Of a stretch of 64,000 bases of DNA, positions 8,190-16,676 are shown piece by piece; position 1 is the first letter of the stretch, and every line of letters starts with the position of its first letter. The position numbers were made by a program, and so were the translations under genes. Below the pieces are notes generated by a model. The model did not search any database. It was given only the letters and a program-made list of their open reading frames with translations, and was not told where the DNA came from. Source of the stretch: Gimesia aquarii (GTDB lineage Bacteria > Planctomycetota > Planctomycetia > Planctomycetales > Planctomycetaceae); contig NZ_CP037422.1 in NCBI RefSeq assembly GCF_007748175.1, positions 5,162,334 through 5,226,333 of the forward strand, given 5' to 3'.

Positions 8190-11100
8190 TCAAGGTTTTT
8201 GAGAATGATCTTCTGAATCAGGCTTTGCGCGATGCGTATTTTGAATTGTTTCTGCCAATGATTTATCGCCGGTAAAAAGATGAACGTCTCTTTGCGGGAA
8301 GGCAATTTCAATTCCTGCTGCATTGAATTGTTCGTGAATTGAAGTATGCAATTCGTGAATCACCTGCAAGCGATTCTCCAAATCTGGAAGAAATGCGCGG
8401 ATAATTAAGTCTAAAGTACTGTCACCAAAAGATTCAAAGGTAATGCTTGCGGCTGGTTCGGAAAGAATTAACGGATGTTCGTTCACAATTTTTAAGGCAA
8501 GGTCAGAAGCTTGATTGGTGTCTGTGCCATAGGCAACACCGATCGTAATTGTGATGCGCTGTACCGAGTCGGTTAACGTCCAGTTAAGTATCTTCCCTGT
8601 AATAAATTCCCGGTTCGGAACGATATACTCTTTGCGGTCCCAGTTTGTGATGGTTGTGGCTCGCATACGAATACGGGATACGACGCCTGTCACATCATCG
8701 ACAGTGATAATGTCGCCCACTCTGATCGGGCGTTCGATAAGCAGGATCAAGCCGGAGACAAAATTGGCAAAGATTTCCTGCAGACCAAATGCCAGTCCAA
8801 AAGTCAATGCGGTCGCCAGCCATTGTAATTTCGTCCAGCCTAAGCCGATTGTACTAAACACAACGAAAATTCCAATGAGTGCCACGAAATAACGGGCCAG
8901 ACTGGTGATGGCATACTTAACAGGGGTATCCAAGGGGAGGCGTTGCAGAATCAGGAACTCAAGCAGACCGGGCAGGTTTTTCGTAGCAACAATTGCGAAG
9001 ATGGCAAATATGAGAGCCAATCCGAGATCATAATATGTAATGGGTTCCAGCCGATCAATGGTTTTTTGGGTGATGTTTCCATCCACATCTTTGGTTTCTT
9101 CGACTGTCTGAATCGACGTCGACCAGAGCTTAAATTCATTTGTATCGAGTCGGTTAAAGGCTGGTAGCGTATCTCCCCAAATCCATAATAAACCTACTAG
9201 CAGAATGACGATCATGGTGGCATTAATTAGTTTTTTGATTTGTGCTGAGATTTTAGTAAGATCGGCAGGATTTTCTTCCTCTGTTGTAATACCGGCGACT
9301 ATCGTTTCTGAACTTGATTCTAGAGATTCTTTTTTAAGAGCCTCTAATCGTTGCTGATTCTGCTGATAGCTTAACTGTCGATGGTGAATTAAAATCCAGC
9401 GCAACAGCAACGCCCTGAAAATAATGACGATCAGAAATAACCAAAGCGTCATGAAAATTAAATGAAACAGGCTCATCGCCGTAAAGTAGAAACCGATGAG
9501 CGATAACAGAATTAGAGAGCAGGGCACAAGTAGCGTTAAGAAATAAATAATGAATTTAACTCGGTCGTACCAGACCTCTTCATTGTAATTCAGAATTGAT
9601 TGAAAGAGACCAGAGCGGGGATGAAAGACTCTTCGAGCGAAGACCGTGTAGACAATGAGCAACGCAACAAAAAATAGACGTTCCAGCAAGTCATGATTAC
9701 GGTCGACTTCTTTACCATGCAGCAGAAGCGTGATGAAAAGTAGAGGTAAAGAAAAAGGAATGACCCAACGTATATTTCTACGTACATAGGAAACGGTTTG
9801 TTTATACCAGCCAAAATGCGATTCACCGAGACCTAAGGGTCTGCAGATTTGCCGGATCAGTTCCCAGAAAAATAAGAGCCACGCCACTTGGCGCAAACTG
9901 GAATCAACGGCTTTGACAAAAACGGGAGCATTGGGATGACTACCGATTCTCCAGGCAAGAAACCAGATAAAGCCTGGCCAGATAATGGCAATAAACAGAG
10001 TGAGGAAGGCGACCCGTGCCGTCATTCCAAATTTGCGGTAATTGCTCCTGATGATTTCTTTATTCATGATTCTTAGTTGAATCCGAACATTATACGCCAG
10101 ATAAATAAGGCTCACGAAACAACAGAAAGCAGTTAAGTAAATGACCGGATTATTGTAAGTATCCTGTTTGAGTTGCTGGATCAATTGTTTCCAATGACTT
10201 GGAGAAAACAACCAGCGAATCGATTGCGATGTCTGCTTGAGTTCCGACAAAGAAACAGGAGCAGAACTTTTAATCCAAAAAACACGTTCACTGATATAGG
10301 CAGAATATGCTTTGGATTGTTTTACAAGATTGTTTTCGGTGACATTCAAATTGATTAGCTTCTCGAAGTAGTTTTTGTTACTCCGAATGAGTGTGTCCAG
10401 GTATTCTTTTTGTTTCGTCAGAGTTTCTTCGACGACCTGCTGGAGATTAATTTTGTCTTCAGTAGTTAGTTTTGGGTTCCTTTTCAGAATTTCTGTGGTT
10501 TTCTCTTCTACGGTTGGAAAGTTATCCCAAAGATCGTTCAGTTCATAATCTTTTAAATGGACTTCATTGATGAGTTGACTTCGATTCTCGATACTTTGTT
10601 TTAGACTTTCGACAACGGGGAGTGCCGCTTGTTGATTTCTGAGTAACAAGCCAATCGGGCCGGTTAATCCGACGGATTTTTCTTTTTCTTTTGTTTGATC
10701 GAATTGTTTTTTGAGATCTTCTAAGAGTTGGCTTGTTTGAGAATATTTTTGATCAACCATTTCGACTTTTTTATTGAGCGCTTGAATCTCTTCTGCATAT
10801 TTTTGGTTCTTTGCTGCGAGAGGTTGCAGAATGGGATTTGTGGCAAAAACTTTTTGACGCGCTTCTTTCACACGCATTTCAGATTCGACGTTACGAAGCT
10901 TCTTAATCTGTGCCTTCATAGCATCAATTTTATCTTTATCTCTTTTAGCGAGCAGCTTTAAATAATCCTGATTGATACGCGGGTAGCCGATGTTTGCTTC
11001 AACATCATATTTAGCTAGCTCGTTCTTGAGAGCCGGTTTTTCAGCTTTGAGAAGTAACAGACGTGTTTTAAGCTCCATTTTTCTGGCATCTGTAACCGAC

Positions 11101-11702
11101 GCTGGTTCATCTGCAGGAACAGGGACTTTTAATTGCTTTTCGATTTCGTTAATTTTTTCATCAATTTGACTCGCACGTTGTAACGCATCTTTCTGGCGAT
11201 TAGCGCGGCTCGCAATTTCTGTGTCCCAGTCAGCAAGAACCTGCTTACTCTTTTCAAAATCAGCTTCAGCTTGAACGAGATCCTGTTCCAGTTTTGGAAG
11301 ATTGAGGATGTGAGTATAAGAAGGGGATGATTTTTTATTCTCGCTTTCAATTTTAGCTTTGATATCATTCAGCCTTTGGACTGCATTTTTCGAATCGACT
11401 TCATCAATTTTTTCTTTTTCTTGTAATTCGACTGTTTTCTTAAGGTCCTCAATCGCTTGATTATAAAAATTGGCTGCCTTTTTCTGATCCTCTTCAGACA
11501 GGCCTTTGGTTTCCTTGAGTTGTTCGATTTTTTTCTGAATCTCTTCAGCGGTTGGTTGCTGTGTTCCGTTGAACGCTGGTGATTTAGTGGGGGTTTGTGT
11601 CTTGGAAGGAACCTGAGCCTGCAAATCCAAACACAAAAAGAACATAACCACAAAGATCAGAGAGCATACGGTCGTTTGAGTATTTCGGTGACAAAGAAAC
11701 AT
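8190..11702 (-). CDS. Large MscK/MscM-like mechanosensitive channel
   Basis: The 1170-residue protein has a signal peptide (residues 1-31), a long periplasmic region rich in Lys, Glu and Gln with predicted coiled coils (about 50-470), then around eleven membrane helices, the last being the pore helix of the MscS family. The pore-lining and adjoining segment reads FGLQEIFANFVSG, followed by IERPIRVGD and the beta-domain motif NWDRKEYIVPN near the C-terminus. Size and architecture match the KefA/MscK group rather than the small MscS. The channel would open under membrane tension and release solutes on osmotic downshock. A Lys/Glu-rich cytoplasmic loop lies before the final helices. It ends close to the convergent thioesterase-like gene and stands alone as a transcription unit. 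Confidence 0.93.
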   Translation of the reverse strand: MFLCHRNTQTTVCSLIFVVMFFLCLDLQAQVPSKTQTPTKSPAFNGTQQPTAEEIQKKIEQLKETKGLSEEDQKKAANFYNQAIEDLKKTVELQEKEKIDEVDSKNAVQRLNDIKAKIESENKKSSPSYTHILNLPKLEQDLVQAEADFEKSKQVLADWDTEIASRANRQKDALQRASQIDEKINEIEKQLKVPVPADEPASVTDARKMELKTRLLLLKAEKPALKNELAKYDVEANIGYPRINQDYLKLLAKRDKDKIDAMKAQIKKLRNVESEMRVKEARQKVFATNPILQPLAAKNQKYAEEIQALNKKVEMVDQKYSQTSQLLEDLKKQFDQTKEKEKSVGLTGPIGLLLRNQQAALPVVESLKQSIENRSQLINEVHLKDYELNDLWDNFPTVEEKTTEILKRNPKLTTEDKINLQQVVEETLTKQKEYLDTLIRSNKNYFEKLINLNVTENNLVKQSKAYSAYISERVFWIKSSAPVSLSELKQTSQSIRWLFSPSHWKQLIQQLKQDTYNNPVIYLTAFCCFVSLIYLAYNVRIQLRIMNKEIIRSNYRKFGMTARVAFLTLFIAIIWPGFIWFLAWRIGSHPNAPVFVKAVDSSLRQVAWLLFFWELIRQICRPLGLGESHFGWYKQTVSYVRRNIRWVIPFSLPLLFITLLLHGKEVDRNHDLLERLFFVALLIVYTVFARRVFHPRSGLFQSILNYNEEVWYDRVKFIIYFLTLLVPCSLILLSLIGFYFTAMSLFHLIFMTLWLFLIVIIFRALLLRWILIHHRQLSYQQNQQRLEALKKESLESSSETIVAGITTEEENPADLTKISAQIKKLINATMIVILLVGLLWIWGDTLPAFNRLDTNEFKLWSTSIQTVEETKDVDGNITQKTIDRLEPITYYDLGLALIFAIFAIVATKNLPGLLEFLILQRLPLDTPVKYAITSLARYFVALIGIFVVFSTIGLGWTKLQWLATALTFGLAFGLQEIFANFVSGLILLIERPIRVGDIITVDDVTGVVSRIRMRATTITNWDRKEYIVPNREFITGKILNWTLTDSVQRITITIGVAYGTDTNQASDLALKIVNEHPLILSEPAASITFESFGDSTLDLIIRAFLPDLENRLQVIHELHTSIHEQFNAAGIEIAFPQRDVHLFTGDKSLAETIQNTHRAKPDSEDHSQKP

Positions 11703-12391
11703 TCAGTACAATTTCGTTAAATTGATTCGTGGAACTTAAGGAAGATGAACGGCGCTTCCGAACGTCAGTTTAGTTCTTCAGCTCCTTGTTCAGCAAGGTG
11801 TGGAGTACTTTCCCTCTGCAAAAAGATAATTGATCTTTCTTCGTTCGAGCGTTCAAGAATTTATATGATCAATCCTGCAGAGAGATCATCGGCTGCATTC
11901 GTAGCCAATGTCAGTTTCTTGCAGATGGCATTTAAGCGAGGTGGTGCTACCGAGAATGATTATGTTCTCAACAGTGTTGTTATTCGTACTTCGATGATTT
12001 CTGCCCTGAAAATCACATGAGTCGTTCTTTTTATACCCCTGGTTTGATCCAGTAAGCATGAAAATAGAGACTGTTTCATCTCTGTACCTGATAACGCCTT
12101 TTAAGTCGTTTTAATATGGTCAAGCTGATACTTGGAGTGAGCTCAAACTCATGATATTCGGGGTGTAGACTTAATCGTATAGTAGGGGTTTTCCCTATGC
12201 ATGTTGATGATAAAGTCATCTTCCAGTAAGTTTTGGGTAATGCTATGTGTTATAATGTACACTTTTTCTGGAGGGGTTTGACTGGATTTAACTGATTGGA
12301 TTACGAGAAGTAACAGGGATACACGTTGATTTAAAAAAATAACCTACGTTTTGTGTAGTCTTCACATCCATATTGGTTGAGAGTGAGAAAC
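11703..12391. other. Long intergenic region upstream of the GGDEF-EAL gene
   Basis: About 690 bases without a supported gene separate the divergent channel and c-di-GMP genes. A 91-codon plus frame (11745-12020) has no family features or ribosome site. I see short hairpins only: AAAGAT/ATCTTT near 11822-11838 and TAGGG/CCCTA near 12180-12200. No c-di-GMP riboswitch core is visible. Confidence 0.5.
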
Positions 12392-14911
12392 ATGAAACAG
12401 TCTTCAGAATTTGAGTCGATGGGGGGTAGTCCGCAAACTGCCGATCAAAATGACTCAATTCATTTCATCTGGCCTAGGTTGCCGCTGTTTGGAATTGCCT
12501 TTGTCATGGCATTGGGAGTTTTGGTCCTGATCTATGAACTAAGTCAAGTCACACTTACCCAACACGTGATTTACGTCGATGTCAATCGACAATCATTGGC
12601 AGGAAAAGTGGCAAAGGATGTGCTTGAGTGTCGCCGCTACGAAAAAGATGTGTTCCTCAATCTGAATCATCCGGTCGAATATAATGATTATCTCTTGAAG
12701 TGGCGAACTGCCTGGAACAAGCTTTCCATTGATACGGAATTTTTGAGTAAGTGTATGGCAAATGAGGAACAGACACGTTTACAGATGCTGTTGCACGATT
12801 CAGTAAAAGAGTATCAAAAACAGTTTTTGAATATCGTCGAGAAGATAAATCGCGAGGAAATTAAGACTCCTCAACAGGCTAATCTGGCGATGACACCGTT
12901 TAAAGACGACATGCGAAATCTATCAATTCTTTCGTCAAAATATGCGGTCGAAAGTGCAAAAGACGCAACTGAACATGGTGGGATATTAGTTTGGCGAGGT
13001 GGGGTCAGTGCTATTGTTATACTTTTATTGACTATCGTGCCTAGTGTCATTCTTCTGTTTCTCTTTCGTAAATACAATCAAAAACTGATACTCGCCAATG
13101 AAAAACTTCAATCATCAAAGAATGAATTGAAACAGAGTGAAGCACAGTTTCGAACCTTGATGAATAATATTCCTGGCGTGACATTTCGGTCGCATGTGGA
13201 CGAAAGTAGGACTATTGAATTCGTCTGCGAGACAATCAAAGAGCTTCTGGGGTATCCTGCTGAAGAACTATTACAGAATAAAGTACGAACATTTACCAGT
13301 GTCATTCATCCTGATGACATTACTAAAGTCCATTCAGTTATTCAGTCGGCCGCGGAAAAACCGCAATCATTCCAGGTTGGATATCGAATGATACGTGCTG
13401 ATGGAGAGGTAAGATACGTTTGGGAACAAGGTTTAGTTTCACATGATCACAATAACGTGCCTATGGTCGATAGTGTGATGTTTGATGTGACAGACCGAAA
13501 ACAGGCCGAACTTGAGTTGCGTAATAGTAAAGAAGTATTTGAACGCGCCTCATTAGTCGATAAATTGACAGGTTTACCCAATCGTACGCTATCCCATGAA
13601 CGTTTAAAGGAATTAATTCTGGAGTCCCAGGAGAAATCAGAAGCAAATTATGCTGTTATCTTCCTCGATTTTGATCGTTTCAAAATGGTCAATGACAGTT
13701 TAGGACATGATGTCGGTGACTTACTGCTCGTTGAGATTGCAACTCGCTTGCGTCGTCATCTTCGCTGTACAGATTCAATCAGTCAGCAGGTTTCAGGAAA
13801 TACAGCAGGTCGACTGGGAGGCGATGAATTTCTGATTCTGATCAATAATATCAAGAGCCTTGACGAAGTGAACTCTGTTGCAGAACGGCTGTTGGATGAA
13901 TTAGCCCGTCCGTACTTCCTGGAACAGCATGAAGTATATTCAACTGCCAGCATGGGGATCGTAATCGGCAACAAATATTACAAACGGCCGGAAGAGATCA
14001 TCCGTGATGCAGACACTGCCATGTATGAAGCAAAACGCTCCGGAAAAAGCCGTTATGTGATTTTTGATGATTCAATGCGGAAACGTGTGATTCGAGAGAT
14101 GATTCTGGAAAACGATCTCAGAAAAGCGATAGAGAATCAGGAATTGGTACTTTACTATCAACCCATCGTTTCGCTCGAAACTGGTACCGTTTGTTGTGTA
14201 GAGGCTCTGTTGCGTTGGTATCATCCGACATTGGGACTCATCAGTCCGGGAGAGTTCATACCCATTGCGGAAGATTCGCAACAGATTATCGAACTGGGTG
14301 AATGGGTTTTACGAGAAGGATGTCGGCAATACGCTGAGTGGTCAGAGCGGCTGGGATATTCCGCTCCATCCATGATCAGCATTAACTTATCGCGTAAGCA
14401 ATTTATCTGCCCGAATTTGGTGCAGATGGTGGAAAGCACGCTCCAGGAATTTAATCTAGATCCTAAACATCTTCAATTGGAGGTGACCGAAGATGCCTTT
14501 GCTTCCGATGTGAATGAAGCGATTCAAGCGATGAAAGAAATCAAAAACATTGGGGTCAAGTTGGCCATCGATGATTTTGGTGTTGGCTGTTCCTCTTTTG
14601 CTTCACTGAATCAATTCCCTGTAGATACACTTAAAATTGATCGCTCGTTAGTAGATCAAGTCATACGTACCAAAGGTATGGCCGCGATGATTAATTCTTT
14701 GGTAGTCCTGTCTGAAAACCTGGGGATCATGCTTATTTCTGAAGGTATCGAAGAACAGGACCAGTTGACCGAACTCACGAAACTGGGCTGCGAGTATGGA
14801 CAGGGGTTTCTCTTTGCTAAACCATTGACCTCGGAAGTCTTTGAAGAATACTTACTGAAACAATCTGGTGCCTCAATCGCATCGACTCCACAACTGGTGG
14901 AAAGTAATTAA
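12392..14911 (+). CDS. Membrane PAS-GGDEF-EAL c-di-GMP enzyme
   Basis: From the ATG at 12392 (GAGTGAGA upstream; a TTG 15 bases earlier is possible) the protein has 839 residues. Two membrane helices (about 29-50 and 205-226) flank a periplasmic helical sensor of about 150 residues. A short coiled linker, a PAS domain (about 250-370), a GGDEF domain with intact GGDEF (476-480) and an EAL domain with EALLRW (604 on) follow. The inhibitory RxxD site before GGDEF is absent. The EAL metal and catalytic motifs are present: NLSRKQF, EVTEDAF, DDFGVG, KIDRS, EGIE and GQGFLFAKP. Both synthesis and breakdown of c-di-GMP are possible, with the phosphodiesterase side looking fully equipped. The periplasmic and PAS domains probably sense an unknown signal. 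Confidence 0.95.
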   Translation: MKQSSEFESMGGSPQTADQNDSIHFIWPRLPLFGIAFVMALGVLVLIYELSQVTLTQHVIYVDVNRQSLAGKVAKDVLECRRYEKDVFLNLNHPVEYNDYLLKWRTAWNKLSIDTEFLSKCMANEEQTRLQMLLHDSVKEYQKQFLNIVEKINREEIKTPQQANLAMTPFKDDMRNLSILSSKYAVESAKDATEHGGILVWRGGVSAIVILLLTIVPSVILLFLFRKYNQKLILANEKLQSSKNELKQSEAQFRTLMNNIPGVTFRSHVDESRTIEFVCETIKELLGYPAEELLQNKVRTFTSVIHPDDITKVHSVIQSAAEKPQSFQVGYRMIRADGEVRYVWEQGLVSHDHNNVPMVDSVMFDVTDRKQAELELRNSKEVFERASLVDKLTGLPNRTLSHERLKELILESQEKSEANYAVIFLDFDRFKMVNDSLGHDVGDLLLVEIATRLRRHLRCTDSISQQVSGNTAGRLGGDEFLILINNIKSLDEVNSVAERLLDELARPYFLEQHEVYSTASMGIVIGNKYYKRPEEIIRDADTAMYEAKRSGKSRYVIFDDSMRKRVIREMILENDLRKAIENQELVLYYQPIVSLETGTVCCVEALLRWYHPTLGLISPGEFIPIAEDSQQIIELGEWVLREGCRQYAEWSERLGYSAPSMISINLSRKQFICPNLVQMVESTLQEFNLDPKHLQLEVTEDAFASDVNEAIQAMKEIKNIGVKLAIDDFGVGCSSFASLNQFPVDTLKIDRSLVDQVIRTKGMAAMINSLVVLSENLGIMLISEGIEEQDQLTELTKLGCEYGQGFLFAKPLTSEVFEEYLLKQSGASIASTPQLVESN

Positions 14912-15017
14912 GTGCTCTGTTTGATACTATTTGACCGGCAGTGTTCTCACTCTCTAGCACGTTTCGCTATCATAGTTGTTTAAATAATGCAAAGATATCT
15001 TACTTTGAGCATTGCGA

Positions 15018-15800
15018 ATGACTATGAAACGACGACAACTGTTTGAGTTTGAAGACTGCCGCTGGTTTCCAAGTTTGCTTAGAGATTTTATGACAGATTA
15101 CCTGCGCTTCGTTTCTGGCAAATTTAATCTGTTCGGTGGAACGCTGCCGGTTCTCAATGAAATCCTGCAACAGACTGGTCGTTCACAGATTGTCGATATT
15201 GCCTCTGGTGGCGGTGGTCCCTGGTTTACATTGATTCCGAAGTTACTAGAGCAGGTTCCGGGTTTACGTGTCAAACTGACTGACTATTATCCAAATCAAT
15301 CTGGTTTGCAAGAAATTGTTTCAGCGTTCCCTGAGACGGTTGAAGTTGAGTCACGTTCTATCGATGCGAAAGCCGTGCCCCAAGATCTGGTAGGACTACG
15401 AACGCAGTTTCTAAGTCTGCACCACTTCAATCCGAGTGACGTAAAAGACATTCTTCGCAACGCAATCGCGGCTCAGGAACCCATTGCCATTTTTGAAGCA
15501 CAACAGCGCGACATAGAACATCTGATTCGGTTTGCACTCTCTCCGATATTTGTTTTGCTGTTGACACCGTTTATAAAGCCTTTTCGTATTTCACGACTGA
15601 TCTTTACATATCTGATCCCCCTGATTCCGGCGTTGGTCTTTTGGGACGGCCTTGTTTCAGTGCTTCGAACCTACACAGTCAATGAAATGCTCGAAATGGC
15701 TAACGAAGCTGATACACAGCAGAACTATAAGTGGAAATCCGAAGTCCTGAACTGCGGTCAAATCAAATTACCTTATCTCACAGGTAAGCCTCTCGATTAA
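15018..15800 (+). CDS. Class I SAM methyltransferase-like protein with hydrophobic C-terminal segments
   Basis: The 260-residue protein starts at the ATG at 15018; a TTG two codons earlier is less likely. A glycine-rich motif IVDIASGGGGPW (about residues 58-69) looks like the SAM-binding loop of class I methyltransferases. It is followed by LTDYYPNQ at the position of the acidic ribose-binding loop, then a segment FLSLHHFNP resembling the post-core motif. Unusually, residues 175-215 are hydrophobic, with two potential membrane helices around FVLLLTPF and YLIPLIPALVFW, so it may sit at the membrane. It lies between the c-di-GMP gene and the IclR cluster, co-directional with both but with its own gaps. 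Substrate unknown. Confidence 0.72.
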   Translation: MTMKRRQLFEFEDCRWFPSLLRDFMTDYLRFVSGKFNLFGGTLPVLNEILQQTGRSQIVDIASGGGGPWFTLIPKLLEQVPGLRVKLTDYYPNQSGLQEIVSAFPETVEVESRSIDAKAVPQDLVGLRTQFLSLHHFNPSDVKDILRNAIAAQEPIAIFEAQQRDIEHLIRFALSPIFVLLLTPFIKPFRISRLIFTYLIPLIPALVFWDGLVSVLRTYTVNEMLEMANEADTQQNYKWKSEVLNCGQIKLPYLTGKPLD

Positions 15801-15838
15801 TCAAGTCTTAAGTCGAACGAGAAAATGAACAAAGATGC

Positions 15839-15896
15839 TTGACTCTTGATGAATTGCATTGTTACAATAGTGTGACACGTTACATATGTGAAACCA
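15839..15896 (+). promoter_or_regulatory. Promoter with overlapping direct repeats, candidate IclR operator
   Basis: A sigma-70-like promoter is visible: -35 TTGACT (15839-15844), 18-base spacer, -10 TACAAT (15863-15868). Two GTTACA repeats start at 15861 and 15879, 18 bases apart, each followed by a GTG three bases later. The second is part of an ACATATGT palindrome (15882-15889). The repeats cover the -10 box and probable transcription start. Autoregulation by the IclR protein encoded just downstream is an inference. Confidence 0.6.
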
Positions 15897-15911
15897 AAGT
15901 GGGGTCAGCCT

Positions 15912-16676
15912 ATGAGTGTTACAACGACGAGTGTTCCTGCACTTGAGCGGGGGCTGGATGTGCTGGAGACGTTGAGTCAGGCGCCTGATGGGCTCGGAAT
16001 CAGCGAGCTGGCCACACGGCTTTCTCTCAATAAGAACGCGATTTTTCGTATCACGCATGCTCTTACTGATCGCGATTATCTGGAACGCGATCCACTGACG
16101 AAGCGGTTTAAGCTTTCAACCAAGTTCCTCACATTAGGGATGCCACAGGTGGGAGATGTGAGTTTGGTTGAAGAAGCGCTGCCACTCATGCGTGATCTCC
16201 GTGATGAAACTCGCGAAACGGTACAACTCGGTTTACGCGTGAGGGATGAAGGAGTCATTATTGAACAGGTAAGTGGGCTCCATCCTCTCAGGATCGCCGT
16301 TGATGTGGGACTCCGCTTTCCATTACATAATAATGCCCCAGGAAAAGTGCTCCTGGCATTTCAAACTCCTGAAGAATTAGCTGCTACAATCAAACGCATT
16401 CCTTTGACACAAGATACATCGCGCACCATTACTGATCCAGGCATGTTACAGGAAGAATGTGAACGAGTTCACAGTCGCGGTTACGCTACCGATTATGCGG
16501 AAGCGGATGAAGGAATCCATTGCGTCGCTGCTCCGGTATTGAGTAAAACTGAAAACCTACTTGCTGTAGTTTGGGTCTCCGCTCCTTCCAAACGAATGCC
16601 TAAGAGTCTGTTTTCCAGCATTGGTAAGCAGGTTATACAGTGTACAGAGAAAATTACCGGGAGACTCATTCGATGA
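15912..16676 (+). CDS. IclR family transcriptional regulator
   Basis: The 254-residue product has an N-terminal winged helix-turn-helix (ALERGLDVLETL, then GISELATRLSLNKNAIFR) and a C-terminal IclR effector-binding domain with FPLHNNAPGKVLLAF and GIHCVAAPV. The ATG at 15912, seven bases after a GGGG run, is preferred to a GTG at 15888. Its TGA overlaps the ATG of the following PSCyt1 gene by four bases, so regulator and structural genes form one operon. IclR proteins usually bind small organic acids or aromatic compounds and control catabolic genes, often including their own promoter. Here it probably controls the PSCyt1, DUF1501 and EutBC genes. The ligand is unknown, and ethanolamine or a breakdown product would be a testable candidate. 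Confidence 0.93.
   Translation: MSVTTTSVPALERGLDVLETLSQAPDGLGISELATRLSLNKNAIFRITHALTDRDYLERDPLTKRFKLSTKFLTLGMPQVGDVSLVEEALPLMRDLRDETRETVQLGLRVRDEGVIIEQVSGLHPLRIAVDVGLRFPLHNNAPGKVLLAFQTPEELAATIKRIPLTQDTSRTITDPGMLQEECERVHSRGYATDYAEADEGIHCVAAPVLSKTENLLAVVWVSAPSKRMPKSLFSSIGKQVIQCTEKITGRLIR

Noticed and set aside
11745-12020. A 91-codon plus-strand frame in the gap before the GGDEF-EAL gene
   Set aside because: No ribosome site, no recognisable family, and irregular composition; likely chance.
11703-12391. c-di-GMP riboswitch upstream of the GGDEF-EAL gene
   Set aside because: None of the conserved core sequence blocks was visible.
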